Of a DNA stretch of 64,000 bases, positions 22,304-33,335 are shown piece after piece. The stretch is from Pandoraea iniqua. Lineage in GTDB: Bacteria > Pseudomonadota > Gammaproteobacteria > Burkholderiales > Burkholderiaceae. The notes under the pieces were generated by a model. That model was given only the letters and a program-made list of their open reading frames with translations, had not been told where the DNA came from and did no database searches. The translations under genes and the position numbers were made by a program. The stretch is from positions 1-64,000 of the forward strand of contig NZ_CABPSF010000002.1 in NCBI RefSeq assembly GCF_902459685.1, in the 5' to 3' direction. The stretch's first letter is position 1, and each line of letters begins with the position of its first letter.

Positions 22304-22968
22304 GGCAGCACTCCCATGAGATAGACAAACGTGAAGACGCCGATCCACACGACGTCCAGAAAGTGCCAGAACATCGACAGGCACATCAGGCGGCGCCGGT
22401 TGGGCGCCGTCAGGCCATGCTTGCCGACCTGCACCATCAGCGTGATGAGCCAGATGATCCCGAACGTGACGTGCAGCCCGTGCGTGCTCACCAGCGTGAA
22501 GAACGACGACAGGAACGCACTGCGCCACGGCCCGGCACCCTCATGAATCAGGTTGGCGAATTCGTAGAGTTCGAGCGAGAGGAAGGCCGCGCCGAGCACC
22601 CCGGTGACCGCCAGCCAGCCAAGCACCGCGCTCTGGCGGCGCTTCTGCATTTCCAGCATCGAAAAGCCGTAGGTGATCGACGAGAGCAGCAGGAACGTGG
22701 TATTCACCGCGACCAGCGGCAGCTCGAACAACTCCGCACCGGTGGGGCCGCCCGCGTAATTGCGGCCGAGCACCCCGTACGCCGCGAACAGGCAGGCGAA
22801 CACGAGGCAGTCGCTCATCAGATAAAGCCAGAAGCCGAGCAGTGTGCCGTTGGGCGGATGGTAATCGCTCGACATCATGAAGCGCAGTTCGCCCTCGCGC
22901 GGTGGCGCGGGCGTGTGCGCTGCGGCGGGCGCGCCGCCGACGGGGAAGGGTGCGGTCGTATCAGACAT
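22300..22968 (-). CDS. cyoC: cytochrome bo3 ubiquinol oxidase subunit III
   Basis: A 222-residue subunit with five hydrophobic helices, as in bacterial CyoC (204 in E. coli). Typical segments are [23 protein letters not shown] and [17 protein letters not shown], the latter with the conserved His pair of COX3. The ATG lies within the end of cyoB (8-base overlap) and the stop overlaps the cyoD GTG, so cyoB, cyoC and cyoD are translationally linked. Confidence 0.95.
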   Translation of the reverse strand: MSDTTAPFPVGGAPAAAHTPAPPREGELRFMMSSDYHPPNGTLLGFWLYLMSDCLVFACLFAAYGVLGRNYAGGPTGAELFELPLVAVNTTFLLLSSITYGFSMLEMQKRRQSAVLGWLAVTGVLGAAFLSLELYEFANLIHEGAGPWRSAFLSSFFTLVSTHGLHVTFGIIWLITLMVQVGKHGLTAPNRRRLMCLSMFWHFLDVVWIGVFTFVYLMGVLP

Positions 22969-24964
22969 GCTGGGCGAGCAGCTGCGTGCGCGCTGCCTCC
23001 GTGTGTTCGACCTGATCGGCCGGGACGTAATACTCGCGGTGATAGTTGAACGTGTGGCCGATCGCCGTCGCCAGCAGCGCGATGAACGACACGATCACAA
23101 TCAGCCACATATGCCAGATCAACCCGAAGCCGCATATCGTCGCGAGCCCGGCGAGGATGATGCCTGCCCCGGTGTTCTTCGGCATGTGAATCGGAAGGAA
23201 GCCGGACTCCGGTCGCTTGAAGCCGTGCTGCTTCATCTGCCACCACGCGTCGTTGTCGTGAACGATCGGCGTGAACGCGAAGTTGTAGACCGGCGGCGGC
23301 GACGAGGTCGACCATTCCAGCGTGCGGCCATTCCATGGGTCGCCGGTGTCGTCGCGCAACTCGTCCCGGCGACGGTAGCTGACCACCAACTGGATGAGGA
23401 AGCAGCCGATCCCCAGCGCGATGAGCAGCGCGCCGACGGCCGCCACTTGGAACCAGATCTGCAACGACATATCGTCGAAGTGGCTCATGCGGCGCGTCAC
23501 GCCCATGAGGCCGAGCAGATACAGCGGCATGAACGCGACGTAGAAGCCGATGAACCAGAACCAGAACGAACACTTGCCCCAGAACGGATCGAGCTTGTAG
23601 CCGAACGCTTTCGGGAACCAGTAGGTGATGGCGGCCATGATGCCGAAGATCACGCCACCGATGATCACGTTGTGGAAGTGGGCGATCAGGAACAGGCCGT
23701 TGTGCAGCGAGAAGTCGGCGGGCGGCACAGCCAGCAGCACACCGGTCATGCCGCCGATCACGAACGTCACCATGAAGCCGAGGGTCCAGAGCATCGGCAC
23801 TTCGAAGCGGATGCGCCCGCGGTACATCGTGAACAGCCAGTTGAACATCTTCGCGCCGGTCGGTATCGAGATGATCATCGTCGTGATACCGAAGAACGAA
23901 TTCACACTCGCGCCCGAGCCCATCGTGAAGAAGTGGTGCAGCCACACGAGATACGACAGCACGGTAATCACGACCGTGGCGTACACCATCGACGCGTAAC
24001 CGAACAGACGCTTGCCGGAGTAGGTGGACACCACTTCGGAGAACACGCCGAACACCGGCAGCACGAGAATGTAGACCTCGGGGTGGCCCCAGATCCAGAT
24101 CAGGTTCACGTACATCATGGCGTTGCCGCCGAGATCGTTCGTGAAGAAGTTGGTGCCGGCGTAGCGGTCCAGCGCGAGCAGGGCGAGCACGGCGGTCAGC
24201 ACCGGGAACGCAGCCACGATCAGCACGTTGGTGCACAGCGAGGTCCACGTGAACACCGGCATGCGCATCATGGACATACCCGGCGCGCGCATCTTCACGA
24301 TGGTCACCAGCAGGTTGATCCCGGATAGCAACGTGCCTATCCCGGCGATCTGCAACGCCCATATGTAGTAATCGACACCGACGTCGGGGCTTTGCAGAAT
24401 GCCCGACAGCGGCGGGTACGCCAGCCAGCCCGTGCGGGCGAATTCACCGACGAACAGCGACATCATCACGAGCACCGCACCGCTCGTGGTCATCCAGAAG
24501 CTGAAGTTGTTGAGGAACGGAAACGCCACGTCGCGCGCGCCGATTTGCAGCGGCACAACAAAGTTCATCAGGCCGGTGACGAGCGGCATCGCCACGAAGA
24601 AGATCATGATCACGCCGTGCGCGGTGAAGATCTGATCGTAGTGGTGCGGCGGCAGATACCCCATGTTGTCGCCGAACGACACCGACTGTTGCAGCCGCAT
24701 CATCGCCGCGTCGGCAAAGCCGCGCAGCAGCATGATGATGCCGAGAATCACATACATGATGCCGATCTTCTTGTGATCGATGCTCGTGAACCACTCTCGC
24801 CAGAGGTAGCCCCAGAGTTTGAAGTATGTGATCGCACCCAGTACCACGATGCCGCCGACGGCGACCCCCGCAAACGTCGCGAGAAGAATGGGCTCGTGGT
24901 AGGGGATGGCCTCCAGCGTCAGTCGGCCGAAGATCAGTTTGACGATGTCCAGGTGCTCGAGCAT
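22961..24964 (-). CDS. cyoB: cytochrome bo3 ubiquinol oxidase subunit I
   Basis: The 667-residue catalytic subunit, which reduces oxygen to water and pumps protons. The low-spin haem ligands are in IFTAHGVIM and HFHNVIIGG. The copper-B ligands are in IWGHPEVYI (His cross-linked to Tyr) and WLHHFFTMG. The high-spin haem His is also in HFHN, and the K-channel Lys is in [21 protein letters not shown] and HHYDQIF match the ubiquinone site residues Arg71, Asp75 and His98 of E. coli CyoB. This supports quinol as the electron donor. Full length for the family (663 in E. coli). Confidence 0.97.
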   Translation of the reverse strand: MLEHLDIVKLIFGRLTLEAIPYHEPILLATFAGVAVGGIVVLGAITYFKLWGYLWREWFTSIDHKKIGIMYVILGIIMLLRGFADAAMMRLQQSVSFGDNMGYLPPHHYDQIFTAHGVIMIFFVAMPLVTGLMNFVVPLQIGARDVAFPFLNNFSFWMTTSGAVLVMMSLFVGEFARTGWLAYPPLSGILQSPDVGVDYYIWALQIAGIGTLLSGINLLVTIVKMRAPGMSMMRMPVFTWTSLCTNVLIVAAFPVLTAVLALLALDRYAGTNFFTNDLGGNAMMYVNLIWIWGHPEVYILVLPVFGVFSEVVSTYSGKRLFGYASMVYATVVITVLSYLVWLHHFFTMGSGASVNSFFGITTMIISIPTGAKMFNWLFTMYRGRIRFEVPMLWTLGFMVTFVIGGMTGVLLAVPPADFSLHNGLFLIAHFHNVIIGGVIFGIMAAITYWFPKAFGYKLDPFWGKCSFWFWFIGFYVAFMPLYLLGLMGVTRRMSHFDDMSLQIWFQVAAVGALLIALGIGCFLIQLVVSYRRRDELRDDTGDPWNGRTLEWSTSSPPPVYNFAFTPIVHDNDAWWQMKQHGFKRPESGFLPIHMPKNTGAGIILAGLATICGFGLIWHMWLIVIVSFIALLATAIGHTFNYHREYYVPADQVEHTEAARTQLLAQHV

Positions 24965-25017
24965 AGGATCATTCGCGCGCGGGGCGCGTCATTGTCGAGG
25001 GTTGGGCGCGCGGCGCC

Positions 25018-26130
25018 TCACTGTGTGAGCCCTTCGCCGGGGGCACGCCGTAGCGTGGCGTCGGCGAGCGGACCGCCGCTCAGACGGGTTGCAAACTGGG
25101 AAGTGTTGTCGGCGGTGCACATGGCGTCGGCGAGCAGCGCATCGGTCTTGCCGCCGCGCATCTTCCACGACGCCGTGCCGACTTTGCCGACTTTGCCGTC
25201 ACGCGATTCATTGGCCGCGTGCTTGTGATTGGGCTGATCCATCATGTCCTTCAGGCAAGGCTGCCCTGACTGGACACAGCGGTTCAGAATCGCATCGTAG
25301 AGATTGGGCGCGACGTCGCCGTAGTACTGCACCGGCACCCATTCGCTGGGTTGCGTGAGGGCTTCGTACTTGTCGCGCGAGAGATTCTGGCCCTTCGCCT
25401 TGACCTGTTGCACCCACGCGTCGAATTCCTCCGCCGTCATGCCGTGGAACTTGAAGCGCATACCCGAGAAGCCCGCGCCGCTGTAGTTCGCCGAGAAGCC
25501 GTCGTAGACGCCGGGCTTGTTGATGACCGCGTGCAGCTTCGTTTCCATGCCCGGCATGGCGTAGACCTGACCGGCGAGGGCGGGCACGAAGAACGAATTC
25601 ATCATCGTCGTCGACGTGATTTCGAAGCGAATCGGGCGGTCGACCGGCGCCGCCAGTTCATTGACGGTGGCGATGCCCTGATCGGGGTAGAAGAACAGCC
25701 ATTTCCAGTCCATCGCCACCACTTGCACCGTCAACGGGCGCGTGTCAGGCGGAATCTCGCGTTTGGCGTCGATCCGTTCCAGTGGCCGATACGGATCGAG
25801 CTTGTGCGTGCTCACCCAAGTGAGGGCGCCGAGCGCGATGATGATGAGCAGGGGTGCCGCCCAGATCAGCAGCTCGAGCAGTGTCGAGTGATCCCATTCG
25901 GGCGTGTAGACGGCGTCTTTGTTCGATGCCCGGTATCGCCAGGCAAAGAGCAGCGTGAGCGCGATCACCGGAATGATGATCAGCAGCATCAGGATGGTGG
26001 AAACGATAATGATGTCCCGCTGCCTCACCGCGAGATCGCCCGCAGGCGACATCAAAACGGTATTGCAGCCGGACAGCAAAGCGGCGGCGGGGAGCAAAAG
26101 TACCCCGCGAAGGAACTTGGGGGAAGTCAT
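25018..26130 (-). CDS. cyoA: cytochrome bo3 ubiquinol oxidase subunit II
   Basis: A 370-residue lipoprotein subunit. The N-terminus MTSPKFLRGVLLLPAAALLSGC ends in a lipobox. Two helices follow (about 40-63 and 85-105), then a periplasmic cupredoxin domain with MDWKWLFFYPDQGIATVNELAAPVDRPIRF and the CyoA-type SANYSGAGFSGMRFKFHGMT. The copper-A Cys and His ligands of cytochrome c oxidases are absent, as expected of a quinol oxidase. The C-terminus beyond about residue 300 is a polar extension of roughly 60 residues. First gene of the cyo operon, divergent from an MHS transporter. Confidence 0.95.
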   Translation of the reverse strand: MTSPKFLRGVLLLPAAALLSGCNTVLMSPAGDLAVRQRDIIIVSTILMLLIIIPVIALTLLFAWRYRASNKDAVYTPEWDHSTLLELLIWAAPLLIIIALGALTWVSTHKLDPYRPLERIDAKREIPPDTRPLTVQVVAMDWKWLFFYPDQGIATVNELAAPVDRPIRFEITSTTMMNSFFVPALAGQVYAMPGMETKLHAVINKPGVYDGFSANYSGAGFSGMRFKFHGMTAEEFDAWVQQVKAKGQNLSRDKYEALTQPSEWVPVQYYGDVAPNLYDAILNRCVQSGQPCLKDMMDQPNHKHAANESRDGKVGKVGTASWKMRGGKTDALLADAMCTADNTSQFATRLSGGPLADATLRRAPGEGLTQ

Positions 26131-26289
26131 GCTGCGATCGATGAACCGTAGCCGTGGACCGGACCCATCATGGACTTCACACCCCGATGCAAGATACTAG
26201 GGTAAACCCGATAGCGTCGATTCGAGTAACCTGCGATGCTTTTCGGGCACGAGTGTCATCGTCATCCCGATCCGCAAGGGGGTCCGATA

Positions 26290-27624
26290 ATGTCAAGCAG
26301 TGCTCATCAATCGCCGACCCCACCCGGTTCGCCGAGTGCTTCGACTGCGCACGATCACGGCAACAAGTCTCGCATTGCCCCTGAGGAAATCGCGGTAGGC
26401 GTTGTCGTCGGACGCGCCTCCGAGTACTTCGATTTCTTCGTGTTCGGCATTTCTGCCGTCCTCGTCTTTCCGCACGTTTTCTTCCCGTTTGCCGACGGCC
26501 TGCACGGCCTGCTGTACTCGTTCACGATCTTCTCGTTCGCGTTTATTTCGCGCCCGTTCGGCACGACGCTATTCATGAACGTGCAGCGGCGCTGGGGCCG
26601 TAGCGTCAAGCTCACGGCAGCGCTGTTCGTACTCGGCACAGCGACGGCCGGCATGGCGTTTCTGCCGGGCTATGCGGTGCTGGGCGACCGTGCGATCTGG
26701 CTGCTCGCGTTCTTCCGCTTGGTGCAGGGCATCGGCTTCGGCGGCTCGTGGGATGGTCTGCCGTCGCTGCTCGCCATGAACGCGCCGCCGCACCGTCGCG
26801 GCTGGTATTCGATGATGGGGCAGTTGGGCGCGCCGATCGGCTTTCTCATCGCGGGCGGCTTGTTCCTGTTCCTGCACTGGAGTCTCGAGAGCGACGACTT
26901 TCTCACGTGGGGCTGGCGTTATCCGTTCTATGTGGCCTTCGCGGTGAACGTGGTGGCGCTGTTTGCGCGCCTGCGTCTGGTGGTCACGAACGAGTACACC
27001 GAGATGCTCGAAGAAGGGCAACTGGAGCCGATCAGCACGCGTGAGATGGTGCGCTCGCAGGGTTACAACATCTTCCTTGGCGCGTTTGCGGCGCTTGCCA
27101 GCTATGCGCTGTTCCACTTGGTGACGGTGTTCCCGTTGTCGTGGATTTCTCTGCAAAACACGCAAGATCTCGACAGTGTGTTGATCGTGCAACTGTGCGG
27201 TGCTGTCATCGCCATTATTTGCACGGTGATTTCGGGGCGCATCGCCGACCGGCTCGGGCGACGCACGACACTCGGTCTCTTCGCGATTTTTATCGGCATC
27301 TTCGCGCTCTTCGCACCCTATCTGATGGGCGGCGGTTCGACCCGGCAGGACATCTTCATTCTGGTGGGCTTCGGGTTGCTCGGTCTATCGTATGGACAGG
27401 CGGCGGGGACGGTGACGTCGAATTTCGAACAGCGCTTCCGTTACACGGGGGCGGCGCTCACCACCGACTTTGCGTGGCTGTTCGGCGCGGCATTCGCTCC
27501 ACTCGTCGCGCTGGGGTTGTCAGCGGAATTCGGGCTGGTTGCCGTGAGCGTCTATCTGCTCTCCGGCACGGTGTGTACGTTGCTGGCGCTGCGCATCAAC
27601 AAAGCGCTGGAAACGCGCGACTGA
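26290..27624 (+). CDS. MFS transporter, MHS-like
   Basis: A 444-residue inner-membrane transporter with about 12 helices. GRASEYFDFFVFGISAVLVFP in helix 1 and SGRIADRLGRRTTLG in the second half mark an MHS-type symporter. The first half lacks the usual charged motif A (NVQRRWGRSVKL instead). ATG 26290 is chosen for AAGGGGG nine bases upstream. The N-terminal 40 residues are Ser/Pro/His-rich and probably cytosolic. No neighbour points to a substrate: cyoA is divergent on one side and a LysR gene convergent on the other. It ends at a clear terminator. Confidence 0.85.
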   Translation: MSSSAHQSPTPPGSPSASTAHDHGNKSRIAPEEIAVGVVVGRASEYFDFFVFGISAVLVFPHVFFPFADGLHGLLYSFTIFSFAFISRPFGTTLFMNVQRRWGRSVKLTAALFVLGTATAGMAFLPGYAVLGDRAIWLLAFFRLVQGIGFGGSWDGLPSLLAMNAPPHRRGWYSMMGQLGAPIGFLIAGGLFLFLHWSLESDDFLTWGWRYPFYVAFAVNVVALFARLRLVVTNEYTEMLEEGQLEPISTREMVRSQGYNIFLGAFAALASYALFHLVTVFPLSWISLQNTQDLDSVLIVQLCGAVIAIICTVISGRIADRLGRRTTLGLFAIFIGIFALFAPYLMGGGSTRQDIFILVGFGLLGLSYGQAAGTVTSNFEQRFRYTGAALTTDFAWLFGAAFAPLVALGLSAEFGLVAVSVYLLSGTVCTLLALRINKALETRD

Positions 27625-27645
27625 TTGTTTCTCTGTTCATCACCA

Positions 27646-27670
27646 CGGCGCGGCGTAGACCGCGCCGTTT
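27646..27670 (+). terminator. terminator after the MHS-like transporter gene
   Basis: CGGCGCGG (27646-27653) pairs perfectly with CCGCGCCG (27660-27667) around a six-base loop, followed by TTTCATTT. It lies in the 72-base gap between two convergent genes. Confidence 0.75.
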
Positions 27671-27696
27671 CATTTCCACGCCACACATTTCACGCC

Positions 27697-28578
27697 TCAC
27701 ACGTCATGCAGCATGCCGACAATCGCCGCCGTGATGTCGCGAGTGCGCGAGTCGTGCTCGCGATGAATCATGCCGACCGTGCGCAACAGCGGCGGCTCGG
27801 CAATCGGCACGATGCGCAGCAGCGGGTCGGCCTGCCAGTCGCCGCGATGCAGCAGCGGCAGCACCGATACGCCGACGTTCTTGCGCACGAGCGCGACGAT
27901 GGTCTCGATCGAGTTCAATTCGAGATATTCCGTGACGGTCAGTTTCGCTGCGCGCAACGCCTGCTCCACCACCAGCCCCGTACGCACGCGCCGGTCGAAG
28001 CGCAGGAACGCGTGTTCATCGAGAACGGACTGCGGATTGGCGTCCGGCGTCGCGTCCCAGACCTCCCGATTGACGACCATCACCATCGGCTCGGTATAGA
28101 GCGGCGTCCACACCAGACCGTCGGGACGTGCATCGTCGGCGCGGGCGACCACGGCGGCAATATCGACTTCGCCCTGTTCGACGAGATCGGTCAGCTCATC
28201 CGAACGTGCCGACGTGAGCCGAACATCGAGCCCGGGATGCGCCGTCTTCAGCTCGGCCACGACCAGCGAGAGCGCCCCGATGACCGACACGACGGCACCG
28301 ATGGTCACTGGCCCTTGCATCGCGTCGAGGGGCGAGGCCGTCAGGTCGGCGGTGAGCGCCAGAATCCGTTCGATGCGCGGAAACAGCTCGCGCCCTTGCC
28401 GTGTGAGCGTGATCTGCCGCCCGCGGCGGTCGAACAGGCGCTGACCAACGGCGTCTTCGAGTCCGCGCATTTGCAGACTCACGGCCGCCTGCGTGAGTGC
28501 GGCACGCTCGGCAGCGGCGGCAAACGAGCCGGTTTGTGCCACCAGCCGGAACGTTTTCATCATGCGCAGTGTGAGCAT
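27697..28578 (-). CDS. LysR-family transcriptional regulator
   Basis: A 293-residue LTTR. The winged helix covers residues 4-62 (MMKTFRLVAQTGSFAAAAERAALTQAAVSLQMRGLED) and a periplasmic-binding-like effector domain follows from about 90. No good Shine-Dalgarno precedes the ATG at 28578; internal starts at MMKTF are possible. It is divergent from the ABC transporter/GGT operon, with 91 AT-rich bases between them, so it most likely controls that operon. Confidence 0.88.
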   Translation of the reverse strand: MLTLRMMKTFRLVAQTGSFAAAAERAALTQAAVSLQMRGLEDAVGQRLFDRRGRQITLTRQGRELFPRIERILALTADLTASPLDAMQGPVTIGAVVSVIGALSLVVAELKTAHPGLDVRLTSARSDELTDLVEQGEVDIAAVVARADDARPDGLVWTPLYTEPMVMVVNREVWDATPDANPQSVLDEHAFLRFDRRVRTGLVVEQALRAAKLTVTEYLELNSIETIVALVRKNVGVSVLPLLHRGDWQADPLLRIVPIAEPPLLRTVGMIHREHDSRTRDITAAIVGMLHDV

Positions 28579-28611
28579 TTGGGAAGTAAAAATAATTTAC
28601 GTATCGAAAAG

Positions 28612-28625
28612 AAATATTAATATTT
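28612..28625. promoter_or_regulatory. candidate LysR operator, perfect 14-bp AT palindrome
   Basis: AAATATTAATATTT is a perfect palindrome in the divergent region between the LysR gene and the ABC transporter operon, 45 bases before the first ABC gene. AT-rich dyads here are typical LTTR sites, but AT-rich palindromes also arise by chance. Confidence 0.45.
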
Positions 28626-28669
28626 TCTATTGATCCGTGGGGGACATAATCGTGTCATGCAATCCGCTC

Positions 28670-29727
<1,058 letters not shown>

Positions 29728-29731
<4 letters not shown>

Positions 29732-30807
29732 CAGCGTTGCTCGAAGCTCGCGATCTGACCAAACACTTCGGCGGTCACCGCGTCGGTTTTTCGCGCGCGC
29801 CCACGGTGTACGCCGTGAATGGCGTCTCGTTCTCGGTGCAGGCGGGCGAAACGTTCGCCATCGTCGGCGAGTCGGGCTGCGGAAAATCCACGCTTGGTCG
29901 ACTGTTGCTGCGCTTGCTCGATGCCACGCGCGGGGAAGTGCGCTATCAGGGCGAAGACATCATGAAGCTAGGCGCCGGTGCGATGCGGCGTCTGCGGCGT
30001 GAATTGCAGATCATCTTTCAAGACCCGTTCGCCTCGCTCAACCCGAGCATGACCGTGGGCAGCCTGATTGCCGAGCCGATTGCGCTGCACGGCCTCGCCC
30101 ATGGCCGCGCACGCGACGACCGGGTGGCCGACCTGCTGCGCACCGTCGGTCTGCAACCGGACTATGCGCAGCGCTTTCCGCACGAATTCTCCGGCGGCCA
30201 GCGTCAGCGCATCGGCATCGCCCGGGCGCTTGCGGGGGAGCCGCGCGTGATCATCGGCGACGAACCCGTCTCTGCGCTCGACGTGTCCGTGCAGGCGCAG
30301 GTCATCAATCTGCTCGAACGTCTGAAGCACGATCTGGGGCTCACGCTCATCATGGTCGCGCACGATCTGGCCGTCATTCGTCACATGAGCGACCGGGTCG
30401 CCGTGATGTATCTGGGCGAGATTGTGGAACTGGCCAGCGCCGATGCGCTGTTCGACAACCCGCTGCATCCGTACACGCAGGCGCTGTTGCAGGCGATTCC
30501 GGCAAGCAGCCCGCACGTGCGCCGCAGCCGCGCCCCGCTGGGCGGCGAATTGCCGAGCCCGACCGCACCGCCGCCCGGTTGCCGTTTTCACCCGCGCTGT
30601 CCGCATGCGCGCGAGGTGTGCCGCGAGCAACGCCCGATCGACGAGGTATTACCCGACGGCCGTCAGGTCGCGTGTCACTTCTGGCGGGACATCCAGAATG
30701 CGGGCGCGAGCCCCACACTCGTCACGCCGCCAAGCGAAAAGCTGACGGCGCGTCTGGCGCTGTATCGCGCACGGCAGGCGCAGGCCGACGCGGCTGTCGC
30801 CAGCTAA
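29728..30807 (+). CDS. peptide/glutathione-type ABC transporter ATPase (DppF-like)
   Basis: The 359-residue partner ATPase. It has Walker [13 protein letters not shown]-loop [12 protein letters not shown], signature FSGGQRQRI, Walker [13 protein letters not shown] and AHDLA, then [15 protein letters not shown] in the oligo_HPY tail. ATG 29728 overlaps the previous stop (ATGA), so the two ATPases are translationally coupled. In E. coli the glutathione importer has a single fused ATPase (GsiA); here the two halves are separate, as in Dpp and Opp. Confidence 0.92.
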
Positions 30808-30849
30808 CACCCACACGATTCCGATAAACACTCACGAGAGACCTCACGC

Positions 30850-32352
30850 ATGCGCAACGTTCTGCTCGATTTCGCTCTGGCTGCCGCACTGACCACGGGC
30901 GCCGCGTCGGCGATGGCCCAGTCGGCCATTCGCATTGGTTTGCAGGAAGATATCGGTTCGCTCGACCCGGCGCGCAGTTCGCAGGTCGTCGACCGCATGG
31001 TGTTGCGCTCGCTGTGCAGCTCGCTGGTCGATATCTCGCCGGATCTGAAGTTCGTGCCGATGCTGGCCACGTCGTGGAGCGTGAGCGCCGACGGCAAGAC
31101 GTGGACGTTCAAGCTGCGTCAGGGCGCGAAGTTCCACGACGACGAGCCGTTCAACGCCAAGGCCGTGAAGGCCAACCTCGACCGCGCGCGCAGCATGCCG
31201 GCGAGCAATCGCAAGAGCGAGTTGTCGTCCATCGATCACGTCGACGTGGTGGACGATTCGACCGTCAACATCGTGCTCAAGGCACCGGACTCTGCGCTGC
31301 TCGCCACGTTGTCCGATCGCGCCGGCATGATGCTGGCCCCCAAGACACTGGCTGACGACGCCGCCGTGCAGGCCCGCCCGGTGTGCTCTGGTCCGTACAA
31401 GTTCGTGCAGCGCGTGCAGAACGACCGCGTCGTGCTGGAGAAATTCGCGGGCTTCTGGGATGCCGACAAATACCCGATCCAGAAGGTCACCTTCCTGCCG
31501 ATTCCCGACACGACCGTGCGTCTCGCGAACGTGCGCTCCGGCTCGCTCGACATGCTCGAGCGTCTCTCGCCGTCCGACGTGAAGTCGGTCAAGCGCGATG
31601 CCAATCTGAATTTCCTGACCATCGACGGTCTGGGCTATTACGGCCTGACGTTCAACGTGGCGGCCAATGCGCCCAAGGCCCTGCGCGACAAGCGCGTGCG
31701 TGAAGCCTTCGATCTGGCCATCGATCGCGACGCCATCAATCAGGTGATCGGCGGCGGCATCTTCACGCCTGCCAATCAGGCGCTGCCCAAGAGCGGCCAG
31801 TACTACGACACGGCGATCAAGTCGACCAAGCGCGACGTGGCGAAGGCGAAAGCACTGCTCAAGTCGGCAGGCTTCGAGAAGGTGGACGTGACGCTAAGCT
31901 TCGGCAACAACACCGTGTCGAACCAGATGGCGCAGATGCTGCAGGCGATGCTCGCCGAGGCGGGCATTACGCTGAAGCTGCGTCCGATGGACTACGCCGC
32001 AGCACTCGACGCCGCGCACCGTGGCGACTTCGATGTGCTCTACAACGGCTGGTCGGGCCGCGTGGACCCGGACGGCAACCTGCATCAGTTTGTGACCTGC
32101 AAGGGCAACCTGAACTATGGCCAGTATTGCAATGCCGACGTCGACAAGCTGCTTAACGACGCCCGCGTGAAGTCCAGCGTGGCCGAGCGCAAGCCGCTGT
32201 ACGACGCTGCCAACAAGATCCTCGCCGACGACAACCCGATTCTGTACCTGTACGTGCAGCCGTGGCCGTATGTGCTCACGAAGAAGGTGCAGGGCTTCGT
32301 GCCGTATCCCGACGGTCTGATCCGTCTGCGCGGCGTGAGCCTCAAGGGCTGA
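30850..32352 (+). CDS. ABC transporter substrate-binding protein, SBP family 5
   Basis: A 500-residue periplasmic binding protein of the DppA/OppA/GsiB type. The first 24 residues form a signal peptide ending AMAQS. The family region YKFVQRVQNDRVVLEKFAGFWD and the segment KFVPMLATSWSVSADGKTWTFKLRQGAKFHD are typical. No lipobox. The cargo is not decided by sequence. The downstream gamma-glutamyltransferase suggests glutathione or other gamma-glutamyl compounds. Confidence 0.92.
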   Translation: MRNVLLDFALAAALTTGAASAMAQSAIRIGLQEDIGSLDPARSSQVVDRMVLRSLCSSLVDISPDLKFVPMLATSWSVSADGKTWTFKLRQGAKFHDDEPFNAKAVKANLDRARSMPASNRKSELSSIDHVDVVDDSTVNIVLKAPDSALLATLSDRAGMMLAPKTLADDAAVQARPVCSGPYKFVQRVQNDRVVLEKFAGFWDADKYPIQKVTFLPIPDTTVRLANVRSGSLDMLERLSPSDVKSVKRDANLNFLTIDGLGYYGLTFNVAANAPKALRDKRVREAFDLAIDRDAINQVIGGGIFTPANQALPKSGQYYDTAIKSTKRDVAKAKALLKSAGFEKVDVTLSFGNNTVSNQMAQMLQAMLAEAGITLKLRPMDYAAALDAAHRGDFDVLYNGWSGRVDPDGNLHQFVTCKGNLNYGQYCNADVDKLLNDARVKSSVAERKPLYDAANKILADDNPILYLYVQPWPYVLTKKVQGFVPYPDGLIRLRGVSLKG

Positions 32353-32368
32353 GGGAGCGAGGTAAGCC

Positions 32369-33313
32369 ATGCTGCGTCTCGTCCTCCATCGCGCGCTCGT
32401 CGCTATTCCGACACTGTTTATCGTGTCGATGCTGATCTTCGGGCTGCAAAAAATGCTGCCCGGCGATCCCGTGCTCGCGATGGCTGGCGAGGACCAGAAC
32501 CCGCAGGTCATCGCGGCGCTGCGCGAGAAGTATCACCTCGACAAGCCGCTGCCCACGCAGTACGCACTGTGGATGGGGGACGTGCTGCATGGCAACCTCG
32601 GCAATTCGCTGCGCACCGGCGAACCGGTGACGACCCTCATCGCGCAGAAGCTGCCGGTGACGCTGCAACTAGCGTCGCTCGGCCTGCTCATCGCCATCGG
32701 TATCGGTATTCCACTGGGCATTCTGTCGGCGGCGAATCGCGGCAAAGCGGTGGACTACGGTGCCAATGTGCTGGCGCTGTCGGGCATGTCGATTCCCAAC
32801 TTCTGGCTGGGCATCTTGCTGATCTTTCTGGTGTCGGTGCGCTGGCAGTTGCTGCCGTCGTCGGGCTACGTGCCGCCGGGCGAAGACCTGTGGATGAGCT
32901 TCAAGACGATGATCATGCCGGCCTTCGTATTGGGGGCGGCGCTGGGCGCGCAACTGATGCGTCATACGCGCAGTGCCATGCTCAGCGTGCTGCGCACCGA
33001 CTACATTCGTACCGCGCGCGCCAAGGGGTTGTTGCGCGGCACCGTGGTGCTCAAGCATGCGTTTCGTAATGCGCTGATTCCGATCGTCACGGTACTGGCG
33101 CTGCTCTTCGGCGAACTGCTCGCCGGCGCGGTACTGACCGAACAGGTCTTCACGATCCCGGGCTTCGGCAAGCTGGTGGTCGACGCGGTGTTCAACCGCG
33201 ATTACGCGGTGGTGCAGGGCGTCGTGCTCGTCACCGCTGTGAGTTTCATCGCGCTGAATCTGGTGGCCGACGTGCTGTATGTATTGCTCAACCCGCGCCT
33301 GCGCCGGGCCTGA
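32369..33313 (+). CDS. ABC transporter permease (DppB/GsiC-like)
   Basis: A 314-residue inner-membrane permease with six helices. FIVSMLIFGLQKMLPGDPV near the N-terminus and the EAA loop DYIRTARAKGLLRGTVVLKHAFRNALIP are hallmarks of the DppB group. GAGGGAGCGAGG precedes the ATG, 16 bases after the binding-protein gene. Confidence 0.93.
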   Translation: MLRLVLHRALVAIPTLFIVSMLIFGLQKMLPGDPVLAMAGEDQNPQVIAALREKYHLDKPLPTQYALWMGDVLHGNLGNSLRTGEPVTTLIAQKLPVTLQLASLGLLIAIGIGIPLGILSAANRGKAVDYGANVLALSGMSIPNFWLGILLIFLVSVRWQLLPSSGYVPPGEDLWMSFKTMIMPAFVLGAALGAQLMRHTRSAMLSVLRTDYIRTARAKGLLRGTVVLKHAFRNALIPIVTVLALLFGELLAGAVLTEQVFTIPGFGKLVVDAVFNRDYAVVQGVVLVTAVSFIALNLVADVLYVLLNPRLRRA

Positions 33314-33335
33314 GGCTTATTCTCTCTGACTGAAC

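Noticed and set aside
22875-24362. 495-codon out-of-frame translation over cyoB
   Set aside because: cyoB is unambiguous and the shifted frame is Arg/His-rich without motifs.
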